Source: Planctomycetaceae bacterium
Lineage (GTDB): Bacteria > Planctomycetota > Planctomycetia > Planctomycetales > Planctomycetaceae
DNA: 64,000 nucleotides
NCBI GenBank assembly: GCA_029259845.1
Contig: JAJDEI010000299.1
Coordinates: 31,569 to 95,568 of the forward strand
Direction of reading: 5' to 3'
The position numbers and the translations under genes are program-made. Below are positions 9,139 to 18,556 of this stretch, piece after piece (the first letter of the stretch is position 1; each line of letters begins with the position of its first letter). The notes below the pieces were generated by a model. The model had not been told where the DNA came from, ran no database searches, and saw only the letters and a list, made by a program, of their open reading frames with translations.

Positions 9139-10425
9139 ATGACCGGAACGATCTGCTTCGGCGTCAAGACGATCCGGTCCGTCCTGGCCTCGCTTGCACT
9201 CTGCACGCTGGTCGAGGTTGTCCTCGGTCCGACCCTGGCGGTGGGCCAATCGGGGCAGGCGGTCTCAGCGGGCGGTTTTTCGGACGACGGCTTCTCGGCC
9301 GCGCTCTCGGACGAGTTGCCGCCCGCCCAGTATGGGACGTATCAGTACATCGGTCCGCCGTCGAAGTCGCGGCTTGATCGCGGCTTCCAGTACATCGACC
9401 CCGCATCGGCCGGCACGCAGGCAGATGGCGCAGCGACACGCGGCGCACCGGCGGCAACCACGCCGCGCGAACATCCGTTCGGAACATCCGCGCCGACAGC
9501 GTGGGGCCATGCGGATCTCCAGCAAGTCCAGTATCCGCTGATGGATGAGACTCCGGACGACCTCAACGAACTGGACCGTCGTACGGCTGCATCGCCGCGC
9601 GATCCGCGCTTCATGGCACCGATCGTCACTTCCCCGGTCCAAACGCCCGCCGCTCCTTCCGATGGTCTCGGCTTGCAGACGCAGTTCCTCGGCGACGTGA
9701 CCCATGTCATCGGCAGCGGCAACAGCCTCGGCATCACGACGTTGACGGCGCGCGCCGTCCTGGAGACGCCTCGCCTGCCCGGCGTATCGCTGCGTCCCAT
9801 TTTCGGCTGGCATTTCTTGAACGGCCCGCGGCGGACCGACCTTCCCGGCCAACTCTACGATGCGTCGATCGAGGCTCGCATGTATTGGCCCTTCAGCGAG
9901 CGCATCATCGGCGAGTTCGCGCTCTCCCCCGGCGTGTACAGCGACTTTAACAACACCAGCGGCGACGCCCTGCGGATTGTCGGCCGCGCCGTCGGCTACT
10001 ATCGTTGGTCGCCCGACCTGCGCCTTGCTGCCGGAGCCACGTACCTCGACCGCGAGGACGTCCGCGCGCTTCCCATCGCCGGCGTCATCTGGACACCGAC
10101 TCCTGACGATCAGCTCACGCTGCTGTTCCCTCAGCCGCGGATTGCCCATCGCTATCGGAAGGATGCCGACCACGAGCGTTGGGTCTACCTTTCCGGCGAA
10201 TTCGGAGGAGGAAGCTGGGCTATCCAGCGGGCCAGCGGACGGGACGACATCGTCAGCTACCGCGACTGGCGGCTGATCACGGGCATCGAATTCAAGTACA
10301 CCGACAAGACCAGTTGGCGCATCGAGGGGGGGTACGTCTTCAGCCGCGAATTGGAGTACACCTCGAACATCGGGAACTATCAGCTCGGCGACACCAGCAT
10401 GATCCGCGCAGCCTTTGTGTACTGA
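9139..10425 (+). CDS. Secreted barrel-like protein of unknown function
   Basis: A signal peptide (SVLASLALCTLVEVVLGPTLAVGQS, after a basic start) is followed by a low-complexity linker of about 120 residues rich in Pro, Ala and Asp. The C-terminal ~250 residues alternate polar and aromatic/hydrophobic residues (GIEFKYTDKTSWRIEGGYVFSRELEYTSN, SPDLRLAAGATYLDREDVRALPIAGVIW) and end in an aromatic residue (AAFVY). This is typical of outer-membrane beta-barrels and of the planctomycete DUF6666-like family, which I name from memory. The ATG at 9139 was chosen over the upstream ORF start because the signal peptide begins there. Function unknown. Confidence 0.75.
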   Translation: MTGTICFGVKTIRSVLASLALCTLVEVVLGPTLAVGQSGQAVSAGGFSDDGFSAALSDELPPAQYGTYQYIGPPSKSRLDRGFQYIDPASAGTQADGAATRGAPAATTPREHPFGTSAPTAWGHADLQQVQYPLMDETPDDLNELDRRTAASPRDPRFMAPIVTSPVQTPAAPSDGLGLQTQFLGDVTHVIGSGNSLGITTLTARAVLETPRLPGVSLRPIFGWHFLNGPRRTDLPGQLYDASIEARMYWPFSERIIGEFALSPGVYSDFNNTSGDALRIVGRAVGYYRWSPDLRLAAGATYLDREDVRALPIAGVIWTPTPDDQLTLLFPQPRIAHRYRKDADHERWVYLSGEFGGGSWAIQRASGRDDIVSYRDWRLITGIEFKYTDKTSWRIEGGYVFSRELEYTSNIGNYQLGDTSMIRAAFVY

Positions 10426-10446
10426 CGACGCGGCTGCGGCGATGCA

Positions 10447-11844
10447 TCAGATGCGGACGTAGTATCGCTGCCTGTGCATCCAGTAGAGCATCAGCCAGAA
10501 GACGATGAACGTCGCCGTCGGCATGATCAGCCGCCCGTACATGTCGTCCGCCAGCGCGTCTGCCCCGAACAGGGTTTGCAAGACGCCGGTCAGATGAATG
10601 GACACGACTTTGCTCTTTGTCCAACCGCCGATGAGCTGCCCCATCAGGTAAATCGCGATGGAATTCATGCCGACGACCGTCAAAGGAAACGCCAGTTTCC
10701 GCAGCGGAAAAATGTCGAACAGGACATAAAATGCCGCCAGCAGGCTGATGACATAGGCTCCGCTGAACAACACCCATGAGGGCGTCCAGATTCGCTTGAC
10801 GATGGGACAGAAAAACTCATCCGCCAGCAGGCCCAGCACCAAACAGCCCGCTGCCCAGCCCAGGAGAATGCCGGCCGTCCGCCACGGTTTGCGTCGCATC
10901 AACAGTAATTGGCCACAAAGGATGCCCAACAGCGTCGTGCCGATCGACGGAATGAAGTTGAGCGTTTGATACCCGCCACTGTTAAACGCGAACGCTTGCG
11001 GATTGTCGAAGAACCACTGTCGCACCAAATCCGGCGCCCACGACTCCGCGTCGCGCGTCGCTCCGACAGCCGCCAAATCTTCATCGCTGGGGTTCCGCAG
11101 CAGGTTGAGGAACCAGACATCAAACGCATGCGCGGCGTTGCCATTCTTCGACCACGGAGCGAACTTACCGGTGTAAACTTCGCCGCGGTCTGCGCTCGCG
11201 TTCACGGCAGCGAAATCATACCCCTCCGGCGGAGCATACTGCGCGACGAACAGGCCGTATCCGATCAGAATCCCTCCCAGGGCGGACCACTGCACCCACT
11301 GCCGCCGGCCCAACAGAAGATACGCAAAGAAGTACCCGAGTCCGATCTGCGCCAGCACGTTGGGGAAGATCCAGTTCGTGCGTTCTGACCCTTGGGAATA
11401 CAGAAACACGCCCAGCAGGACGAGCACGATCGCCCGCCGCAGCGCATGGGCGAGACGTCTCCACCTGTTTTGCCCCGTCGCTTCCCGACGCGCGTAAGAG
11501 AACGGCATCGCCACGCCGACCATGAACATAAACGCCGGCTGAATCAAATCCCAGAACGAAACTCCCGTCAGTCCGAACCGGCTGCTCCAGTCCGGATGCT
11601 CAAAGTAGAAGCCGAGTTGCTCCCAAAAGACGCGGCTTTGCGATTCCCAGACCGGGGCGTCTTCCGGCAGCGATGCGAAACGATGAATGCCGAATCCGCT
11701 CGCCGCCAGCATCGTCATGATGAAGCCGCGATACGCATCCAGAGAGACCAAACGGCCCCCGCGCGACCGTGTGGCCTCTCCGCCTCCGGGCGCGGTACCG
11801 GTTGCATTTGCCGCTGCCCGATCCAACGCATACGTCTCCGACAT
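10447..11844 (-). CDS. Membrane acyltransferase, HGSNAT/DUF5009-like
   Basis: The protein has 465 residues and about ten membrane helices. The N-terminal RLVSLDAYRGFIMTMLAASGF is the conserved start of the heparan-alpha-glucosaminide N-acetyltransferase-like family (DUF5009/DUF1624), and the following GVSFWDLIQPAFMFMVGVAMPFSY contains its D/Q-F-M-F-x-x-G motif. A periplasmic loop of about 90 residues separates the two helix bundles. Homologues transfer acetyl groups across the membrane to amino sugars, which would suit a sulfatase- and glycosidase-rich genome; the substrate here is not known. The ATG at 11844 (MSETYALDR) is preferred over the ORF start at 11973, which has no helix-like extension. 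Confidence 0.88.
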   Translation of the reverse strand: MSETYALDRAAANATGTAPGGGEATRSRGGRLVSLDAYRGFIMTMLAASGFGIHRFASLPEDAPVWESQSRVFWEQLGFYFEHPDWSSRFGLTGVSFWDLIQPAFMFMVGVAMPFSYARREATGQNRWRRLAHALRRAIVLVLLGVFLYSQGSERTNWIFPNVLAQIGLGYFFAYLLLGRRQWVQWSALGGILIGYGLFVAQYAPPEGYDFAAVNASADRGEVYTGKFAPWSKNGNAAHAFDVWFLNLLRNPSDEDLAAVGATRDAESWAPDLVRQWFFDNPQAFAFNSGGYQTLNFIPSIGTTLLGILCGQLLLMRRKPWRTAGILLGWAAGCLVLGLLADEFFCPIVKRIWTPSWVLFSGAYVISLLAAFYVLFDIFPLRKLAFPLTVVGMNSIAIYLMGQLIGGWTKSKVVSIHLTGVLQTLFGADALADDMYGRLIMPTATFIVFWLMLYWMHRQRYYVRI

Positions 11845-12207
11845 GCCGTTGCCCCTGTCGCTTCTGTTTGCCTTCCCGTCAACGGTTCCCAGCATACCCC
11901 TCTCCGGACGCCCGTGCCAGCACCTCAAGGCGACCGATCGGCCTGTTGCAATCGGCCCGTCCGCTGGTAGCATTCAACGAGGCGGAACGGAAGAGGAGCA
12001 TTGTCGCAGGCTGGTGCCAATCGGCCGACATCGGAGGCCCGCCCCCCAAGCCGTTGTCCGAATCGCTTGCGGATAAGCCCCTCCCCTTGCCGCACCTACG
12101 TCTGATGCGATGCGCAAGACCACAGGCGATCCTGTCCGTTCATGGCCCTGCGCGCTCATCAGGAAATCGAAACAAATCAAATCACGATCAGATTGAAAGA
12201 GACTGGC
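11845..12207. other. Divergent intergenic region
   Basis: This 363-base region between the acyltransferase gene (minus) and the deacetylase gene (plus) has no recognisable gene, terminator or repeat. Promoters for both genes are expected here. GATTGAAAGAGAC just before 12208 provides a purine-rich ribosome-binding region. Confidence 0.4.
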
Positions 12208-13173
12208 ATGCGTTACCTCTCAAGCCGTTCCGTTTGGCACGCGGCAATTGCGTTGGCGACGGTTTTTCTGGTCCACAACCACGCAATCGCGGAGGAAGAG
12301 AAGGACGGGACGCGTTACCTCATCATCCACGCCGATGATGCGGGCATGTCACATTCGGTGAACGCGGCAACCATCGACTCGATGACCAAAGGGGCCGTCT
12401 CCTCAGCGAGCATCATGGTGCCCTGCCCGTGGTTTCCGGAATTCGCCGCTTATGCCAAGGAGCACCCCGAGTTGGACTACGGCATCCACCTCACGCTCAA
12501 CGCCGAATGGAAATACTACCGCTGGGGACCGGTCTCTCCCCGCGACCAGGTTCCCAGTCTCGTCGACAAGGACGGCCACCTCTGGGACAACATTCAGCAA
12601 GTGGCCGCGAACGTCAAAGCCAACGAAGTGGAAACCGAACTACGGGCGCAAATTGACCGGGCGAAAGAATTCGGAGTCCCGCTGACCCATCTCGATACGC
12701 ACATGGGAGCAGTCATCAGCCGTCCGGACCTGCTGGAAATCTACGTCAACCTGGGGATCGAGTACGACCTGCCCGTGATGTTTGTCCGCACCTTCAGCGC
12801 CGAGGTCGCCAAGGAGTACCCGGCCCTGCTCGAGAAATCGGACGATTTGGTCCGCGTCCTCGATCGTCAGGGATACCCGATTCTCAATAGCATCGCCCAG
12901 TTTTATGGCGGCGACACCCACGAGGAGCGAAAGAGCAACTACCTCCGCACGATTCGCGATCTCAAACCGGGCGTCACGCAACTCATCATTCACTGCGGGT
13001 ACGACAACGAGGAACTGCGGCACATCACCAGTTCTTCCGAGCGCCGCGACGGCGACCGCCGCATCTTCACCGATCCGGTCGTGATGGCGGAACTCAAGAA
13101 TCTGGGGATCGAAGTCATCTCCTGGAAGCAGTTCCGCCAGATGAACGGGCACGCCGTCCAAACAGCCGACTGA
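12208..13173 (+). CDS. ChbG/YdjC-family carbohydrate deacetylase, secreted
   Basis: A signal peptide (MRYLSSRSVWHAAIALATVFLVHNHAIA) precedes YLIIHADDAGMSHSVN, where His41, Asp43 and Asp44 form the YdjC metal and catalytic site. LDYGIHLTLNAEW supplies the following His and PLTHLDTHMGAV the second metal-binding His pair. ChbG enzymes remove an acetyl group from N-acetylated oligosaccharides such as chitobiose. Most are cytoplasmic, so the signal peptide suggests work on polysaccharide in the periplasm. The length of 321 residues is normal. The ATG at 12208 is chosen because the signal peptide starts there. ParE follows 109 bases downstream on the same strand. Confidence 0.88.
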   Translation: MRYLSSRSVWHAAIALATVFLVHNHAIAEEEKDGTRYLIIHADDAGMSHSVNAATIDSMTKGAVSSASIMVPCPWFPEFAAYAKEHPELDYGIHLTLNAEWKYYRWGPVSPRDQVPSLVDKDGHLWDNIQQVAANVKANEVETELRAQIDRAKEFGVPLTHLDTHMGAVISRPDLLEIYVNLGIEYDLPVMFVRTFSAEVAKEYPALLEKSDDLVRVLDRQGYPILNSIAQFYGGDTHEERKSNYLRTIRDLKPGVTQLIIHCGYDNEELRHITSSSERRDGDRRIFTDPVVMAELKNLGIEVISWKQFRQMNGHAVQTAD

Positions 13174-13282
13174 CCCGGTTGTGATCGCGGATTCCGGTCC
13201 TCGGTTCCCGAACTCCGTGCATGCTCATTCGGGCACCGCACCCTGATCACGGCGACCCAAGATTCACGGATGAGACAAGCCC

Positions 13283-15223
13283 ATGCCTGCTGCCACAAAA
13301 TCCAAGCCGTCTTCCCACTCGAAATCTTATGTCGCTGATGACATCGAGGTTCTCGAAGGCCTCGAACCGGTTCGGCGGCGGCCGTCGATGTATATCGGCG
13401 GCGTCGACACACGGGGGTTGCACCATCTCGTGTGGGAGATCGTCGACAACTCGGTCGACGAGTTTCTCGCCGGAGAAGCAGACCAGATCAAGGTCACACT
13501 CCATAAGGACGGCACTTCCATCACCGTCGAGGACAACGGCCGCGGCATCCCGGTCGACAGGCACAAAAAACTGAAAAAGTCGGCCCTCGAAGTCATCCTC
13601 ACCACGCTGCACGCTGGCGGCAAGTTCTCGAACAAAAACTACGCCCGCAGCGGCGGCCTGCACGGCGTCGGCTCCTCCGTCGTCAATGCCCTGTCGAGCG
13701 AGATGGTCGCCACGGTCCATCGCGGCGGGCACGAATGGACGCAGCGCTACAAGCGCGGCAAGCCGACCACCCCGGTTAAGAAGGTCAAACCGTTCCGCGG
13801 GCATGGGACGATCATCCACTTCCGGCCGGACGACGACATCTTCCGCCGCGTGCATTTTCATGCCGACACCATCCGGCAGCACCTGGAGGATATCTCCTAC
13901 ATCCATGCCGGGCTCAAGATCACATTCGTCGATGAGGCCAAAGGGGAGCGGTACGAACTGGCTCACCCCGACGGCATCAAAGCCTATCTCGACAAACTGA
14001 TCGCCGACGAAAGCAAAAAGGTCGTCCACGAGCAGCGCTTCGCCGCGGAAAAAGACGAAAAGGCGGTGCGGGTGGAAGTCGTCCTCAAGTGGACCGAGGC
14101 AATCGACGAGCAACTGAGGAGTTACGTCAACGGCATTCGCACACGGGCCGGCGGCACCCACGAAAGCGGGCTGCGGTCCGGCATCGCGCGGGCCGTTAAG
14201 AACTACATGGATGTCCACAACATCAAGCAAAAGGGCCTGTCGATCACCCCCGACGACATCCGCGAAGGGGTCGTCGGCATCCTGTCGGCCTTCCATCCGG
14301 AGCCCATGTTTCAGGGGCAAACCAAGGACAAGCTCAACAACCCGGAGATGAGCTCACTCGTCGAGGGGGTCGTCCGCCCCACGCTGGAGACATGGCTCAA
14401 CAACAATCCCTCGCTGGCGGACGCCATCATCGGCCGCATCATTCTGGCGGCCCGCGCGCGGCTCGCCAGCCGGGAGGCGGTCAGTGAAGTCCGCCGCAAA
14501 ACGCCCGGCTCCCGCAAAACAAATCTCCCCGGCAAGCTGCTTGACTGCCGATCGAATGATGCGGGCAAATCGGAACTGTTCATCGTCGAAGGAGACTCCG
14601 CCGGAGGCACCGCTGCCGCCGGTCGCGACTCGCTCACCCAGGCAGTGCTGCCGCTGCGGGGGAAAATCCTCAACACCGAGTCACTCGCGCTCGCAAGGAT
14701 TCTGCAGAACAACGAGATCAAAGACCTCGTGCAAGCGCTGGGCACGGGCATCGGCCCGAACTTCGATCCGCATCTCATCCGCTACAACCGCATCATCCTG
14801 TTGATGGACGCCGACAGCGACGGCTATCACATCAGCACGCTGCTGTTGACGTTCTTTTTCCGGCACATGCGGGATTTGATCCAGCAGGGGCGGCTGTTCC
14901 TCGCGCAGCCGCCGCTGTATCGCATCACCGTCGGAAAGCAAAGCTGGTATGCCGGCGACGACCGGGACCGCGACGAGATCCTCGCCTCGCTTCCGGCCAA
15001 TCGCACGCCAGACATTCAGCGGTTCAAAGGCCTCGGCGAGATGAATGCCATACAACTCCAGGAGACCACGCTCGACCCTAAAACCCGCACGCTGCTCCGC
15101 GTGGACATCGACAGCGTGCTCGCCGCCGACGAAACCTTCAGCCAACTCCTCGGCAAAGACCCCGCCGAGCGCTACCGCGTGATCATGGAACAGGCGAGCG
15201 AAATCGACGATCTCGACGTGTGA
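13283..15223 (+). CDS. parE: DNA topoisomerase IV subunit B-like (type IIA topoisomerase ATPase subunit)
   Basis: Cytoplasmic ATPase/TOPRIM subunit that pairs with ParC/GyrA to decatenate or relax DNA. The GHKL ATPase domain has EIVDNSVDE, DNGRGIPVD and GLHGVGSSVVNALS. The transducer domain follows, then the TOPRIM domain with EGDSAGG, PLRGKILN and LMDADSDGYHI. DADSDG rather than DADVDG is a ParE-type signature (established for the E. coli enzymes), and the 646-residue length also fits ParE better than GyrB. No parC is adjacent. The ATG at 13283 begins a lysine-rich leader before the conserved DDIEVLEGLEPVRRRPSMYIG. Confidence 0.93.
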   Translation: MPAATKSKPSSHSKSYVADDIEVLEGLEPVRRRPSMYIGGVDTRGLHHLVWEIVDNSVDEFLAGEADQIKVTLHKDGTSITVEDNGRGIPVDRHKKLKKSALEVILTTLHAGGKFSNKNYARSGGLHGVGSSVVNALSSEMVATVHRGGHEWTQRYKRGKPTTPVKKVKPFRGHGTIIHFRPDDDIFRRVHFHADTIRQHLEDISYIHAGLKITFVDEAKGERYELAHPDGIKAYLDKLIADESKKVVHEQRFAAEKDEKAVRVEVVLKWTEAIDEQLRSYVNGIRTRAGGTHESGLRSGIARAVKNYMDVHNIKQKGLSITPDDIREGVVGILSAFHPEPMFQGQTKDKLNNPEMSSLVEGVVRPTLETWLNNNPSLADAIIGRIILAARARLASREAVSEVRRKTPGSRKTNLPGKLLDCRSNDAGKSELFIVEGDSAGGTAAAGRDSLTQAVLPLRGKILNTESLALARILQNNEIKDLVQALGTGIGPNFDPHLIRYNRIILLMDADSDGYHISTLLLTFFFRHMRDLIQQGRLFLAQPPLYRITVGKQSWYAGDDRDRDEILASLPANRTPDIQRFKGLGEMNAIQLQETTLDPKTRTLLRVDIDSVLAADETFSQLLGKDPAERYRVIMEQASEIDDLDV

Positions 15224-15287
15224 CGTTGGAATCCAGCTTTCAGGCTGACTCGGACCGGCGGAAGCCCGAACCCCAGCAGTTCCCTCG

Positions 15288-15511
15288 TTCCCAAGCTCCG
15301 GCTTGGGAACGCACTTTCGAGAAACTCCGTTTCTCGTCGCCGCACTTTTCGTCCCCGCGCAATGTCTCGCGACTGCGTGACCGCGTGACCGTTCGCGAAG
15401 CAAAGCTTTCGGGGAGGTGCGTTCCCGATCCGGAGCCAAGTAGGGTGGGCTTCGCCCACCTCGCAAGATCTGGGCGTCGCTCTCTGTTGTGGTGGGCACA
15501 GCCCACCCTAC
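15288..15511. repeat. Two dispersed hairpin repeats between parE and the nucleoside transporter gene
   Basis: TTCCCAAGC-TCC-GGCTTGGGAA near 15290-15309 is a short hairpin, and GTGCGTTCCCGATCCGGAGCC near 15416-15436 resembles its inverted copy. From 15440 to 15511, GTAGGGTGGGCT is matched inverted by AGCCCACCCTAC, with an inner GGTGGGCTTCGCCCACC-type hairpin. The stretch lies between two convergent genes and has no gene. Sequences of this kind are common intergenic repeats in planctomycetes (recalled, not searched). Confidence 0.7.
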
Positions 15512-15518
15512 GCGGCTC

Positions 15519-16763
15519 TTACACCAGCACGCCGGCGATGCAGGCGGTCATGCAGCAGGCGAGGGTGCCGCCCAGCATGGCGCGGATGCCGAGCCGCGCG
15601 AGGTCGGCTCGGCGTTCCGGAGCGATGCCGCCGATGCCGCCGATCTGGATGCCGATCGAGCCGAAGTTCGCAAAACCGGCGAGCGCGTAGGTCATGATGA
15701 TCTGCGTTCGCTCGGAGAATTGGACGGGTGAATCCGGCTGCATCCATTCACCGAACTTCAGATAGGCGACGAACTCGGTCGCCATCATCTTGAGGCCGAG
15801 CAGCTCCCCTGCCGCGAAACAGTCCTTGCTCTCAATTCCCATCACAAACGCCAACGGTGCGAACGCGTATCCCAGCAGCTTGGCGATCGTCCATTGCTGC
15901 CCGAACCACGACCCGCACCAACCGACGGCGGCGTCCCCGATCGCGATGAGCGCCAGAAACGCGATCAGCATAGCGGCGACGTTCAGGGCCAGTTTCATCC
16001 CGTCCGTCGCTCCGACGGCGGCCGCTTCGACGATGTTGCTCGTCGTTTTCTGGACGTCGACCTCGACTTTGCCAAGCGTGCGGGAGTGTTCGACTTCCGG
16101 CTGCATGACCTTGGCGATCAGCAGAGCCGCCGGGGCGGAGATGACCGACGCGGTCATCAGATGGCCCGCGTCGATGCCCATCCCCACGTAGGCGGCGAGC
16201 ACGCCGCCGGCAATCGTCGCGAAGCCGCCCACCATGACCGCCATCAGTTCCGACTGCGTCATGCTGCCGACATAGGGCCTGACGACGAGCGGTGCCTCTG
16301 TCTGTCCGACGAAGATATTGGCAGCCGCCGACAGGCTCTCCGCCCCGCTCGTGCCCAAGACCTTCTGCATGGTCCACGCGAACAACGAGACCACTCGCTG
16401 CACGATCCCCAAGTGATACAGGATCGCCATCAGCGAGCTGAAGAACACAATCGTCGGCAACACCTTGAAGGCAAAGAAATGTTCCGCAAAGTTCGCTCCA
16501 AAGACGAACTCCGCGCCGACGTCGACAAAACCGAGCAGCCGGGTGAAGAAGTCGCCCATCGCCGTGAAGATGATCTTGCCGATGCGCGTTTTGAGGATGA
16601 ACAGCGCGAACGCCATTTGCAGCAGCAGCCCGCCGACGACAATCCGCAGGCTGATCTTCCGCTTGTGGCTGCTCATCAGCCAGGCAAGCAACACCATCAC
16701 AAACAGGCCGCAAAAACTGATGAGCCGGGGGACGAGTTGGCCCGACAGGGTGACCTGTTCCAT
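15519..16763 (-). CDS. NupC/CNT family concentrative nucleoside transporter
   Basis: Inner-membrane symporter importing nucleosides with H+ or Na+. The 414 residues give about ten hydrophobic segments. The hallmark CNT stretch is visible: GTSGAESLSAAANIFVGQTEAPLVVRPYVGSMTQSELMAVMVGGFATIAGGVLAAY, containing the G-Q-T-E-A-P nucleoside-binding motif and ESLSAAANIF. The second half has GKDC-like MGIESKDCFAAGELLGLKMMATEFVAY and ends with the AGFANFGSIGIQIGGIGGIAPER repeat. The ATG at 16763 (MEQVTL) was chosen over the ORF start at 16859, since the extra 32 residues are Arg-rich and atypical. Confidence 0.93.
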   Translation of the reverse strand: MEQVTLSGQLVPRLISFCGLFVMVLLAWLMSSHKRKISLRIVVGGLLLQMAFALFILKTRIGKIIFTAMGDFFTRLLGFVDVGAEFVFGANFAEHFFAFKVLPTIVFFSSLMAILYHLGIVQRVVSLFAWTMQKVLGTSGAESLSAAANIFVGQTEAPLVVRPYVGSMTQSELMAVMVGGFATIAGGVLAAYVGMGIDAGHLMTASVISAPAALLIAKVMQPEVEHSRTLGKVEVDVQKTTSNIVEAAAVGATDGMKLALNVAAMLIAFLALIAIGDAAVGWCGSWFGQQWTIAKLLGYAFAPLAFVMGIESKDCFAAGELLGLKMMATEFVAYLKFGEWMQPDSPVQFSERTQIIMTYALAGFANFGSIGIQIGGIGGIAPERRADLARLGIRAMLGGTLACCMTACIAGVLV

Positions 16764-16940
16764 GAGGGGAGCTTTCGCGTTGCGTCTGCTGTGGAGGGAA
16801 ACTCGTCTTGCCTGTCGACGACGATGCCGGGGCGATTGGGCGAGCCCGCGTTCCCCCAAGATGTGGTGATCCGCTCGGTCCCAATCTTCGTTGCAAACGT
16901 TACACTGGCGTCCCGTGAGAATTCAACGAATGAGGCATCG

Positions 16941-18509
16941 ATGGTCCGCATTGTCTCCCTGTCCGTCCTGCTGACGCTGATCATCATTCTGGGCCTGGCG
17001 TTCTTTCAGGTACTCGCGCCGTTTCTGTTGCCGCTGTTTCTGGCGGGGGTGTTCGCGATCCTCTGCCAGCCGCTGTACCGGTATTTCCTGGACCGCACCA
17101 AACAGCGTGTTCGCATCGCTTCCGCGCTGACCACCGGCACGATTGTCGCCATCATCCTGATTCCGATTGCCGCGGTGACGATTCTTTCGTCGTTGCAACT
17201 GTACGTGGTCGCCACGAGGTTGTCGGACCAGAACTGGACCCGGACCTACCGCGAGAAAACGGAGCCTCTGCTGCAATCGATCGCAGACTTCATGAACGAC
17301 CGCATGAGCGAGCCCCATGCGGAGGGCCCCGTGCAGGACGGTCCCGTGCAGGACGATGACGCCAGCGACACCCGCGACGGAAAAGCAGATCAGGCGAGCG
17401 AGCCGGCCGACGGGACGGCCAAGAAGCCGGCATCCCTTCCAGCCGATGCGACGCCGGAAGCGATTGCGAGCGACGTGCAACCTCCGGAGACGCGGCCGCC
17501 GCCCGCACTGGAATCCAAAGACGGGACCGCTTCGGCCGGCACCGATGCCCGCATCGGCACCTCTGCAGAAATGATGGCCGAGCCGAGCCGGATCGAGGAG
17601 TTCACGCCGGCGAACATTCGCGCCCAGCTTGGGGATCGCGTGCGGTCATCGCTGTTGGAAATCGGAAGGAAATCACTCGGCACCGCCGGGCGGACGATCA
17701 CCGGCACCTTCGACGTACTGTCGGGGGCGGTGGTCGCGGTCGTGTCGGCAGTTATCGGGTTTCTGGTGTTTGTGATCGCACTGTACTACTTCCTCGCCGA
17801 TGGCGCGGCGCTGCTGACGGCGACGGAAAAACTGATCCCGGTGCACGTCGAGTACCAACGGCAAATCCTCGACCAGTTTGCGAAGGTGGTCCGTTCCGTC
17901 GTGATGGCGACGTTTTTCGCGGGGCTCGTCCAAGGGTTTGCGACCGTCATCGCGCTGTGGGTGTTCGGCTTCGATCACCTGTTCGTGCTGCTGATCCTGG
18001 CGATTCTCAGTTCACTGATCCCGATGATGGGCACCTGGCTGGTGTGGGGGCCGTGCGCCTTGTGGCTGATGTGGAACGGCCATTGGATTCAGGCGTCGCT
18101 GCTGAGCACGTACGGGATCGCGGTGGTCGGCATGCTGGACAACGCCGTGCGGACCTACATCCTCAACACGGATGCGAAACTGCATCCGCTGCTCGCGTTA
18201 ATCAGCGTGCTGGGGGGCTTGCAAGCGATGGGTCTGTGGGGCATGTTCATCGGCCCGATCATCGCCTCCTGCCTGCACGCACTGGTCAAGATTTTCAATC
18301 ACGAACTGGCCGTGCTCTCGAAAGAGAAGTTCGCCGTGATCGAAGAACCGTCCCACGACAAGCCGCCGTCCCTGGAGAATCCATCATCCTCCGCAACCGG
18401 CGTCTCCTCCGAACCCGCTCAAAACGCCGACGTCCCGTCGGTGTCGACGAAAAGCGAGCCTGAGCCGCCATCGACGCAGCAACCCCGAGAACCTCCGCGG
18501 ACGTCCTGA
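16941..18509 (+). CDS. AI-2E family transporter with long hydrophilic insert
   Basis: Membrane protein of the AI-2E/PerM family: two N-terminal helices (ILGLAFFQVLAPFLLPLFLAGVFAILCQPLYRYF and SALTTGTIVAIILIPIAAVTIL), then the conserved C-terminal core with GFLVFVIALYYFLADG, MATFFAGLVQGFATVIALWVFGF, LLILAILSSLIPMMGTWLVW and LGGLQAMGLWGMFIGPIIASCLHA. Between residues about 115 and 225 lies an unusual Asp/Pro/Ala-rich hydrophilic insertion, probably periplasmic. The last ~60 residues are a Ser/Pro-rich cytoplasmic tail. The substrate is unknown; family members have been linked to autoinducer-2 or Na+/H+ exchange. The ATG at 16941 is where the first helix begins; the much longer upstream ORF overlaps the transporter gene on the other strand and is a shadow. 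Confidence 0.86.
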   Translation: MVRIVSLSVLLTLIIILGLAFFQVLAPFLLPLFLAGVFAILCQPLYRYFLDRTKQRVRIASALTTGTIVAIILIPIAAVTILSSLQLYVVATRLSDQNWTRTYREKTEPLLQSIADFMNDRMSEPHAEGPVQDGPVQDDDASDTRDGKADQASEPADGTAKKPASLPADATPEAIASDVQPPETRPPPALESKDGTASAGTDARIGTSAEMMAEPSRIEEFTPANIRAQLGDRVRSSLLEIGRKSLGTAGRTITGTFDVLSGAVVAVVSAVIGFLVFVIALYYFLADGAALLTATEKLIPVHVEYQRQILDQFAKVVRSVVMATFFAGLVQGFATVIALWVFGFDHLFVLLILAILSSLIPMMGTWLVWGPCALWLMWNGHWIQASLLSTYGIAVVGMLDNAVRTYILNTDAKLHPLLALISVLGGLQAMGLWGMFIGPIIASCLHALVKIFNHELAVLSKEKFAVIEEPSHDKPPSLENPSSSATGVSSEPAQNADVPSVSTKSEPEPPSTQQPREPPRTS

Positions 18510-18556
18510 AAGGGCCGTTGTTTTCGAGCTCGTAAGTAAGCGTTCACAGGCTGGGT

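Noticed and set aside
15894..16940. N-terminal extension of the AI-2E ORF
   Set aside because: It covers the nucleoside transporter gene on the other strand; the first TM helix starts at the ATG at 16941.
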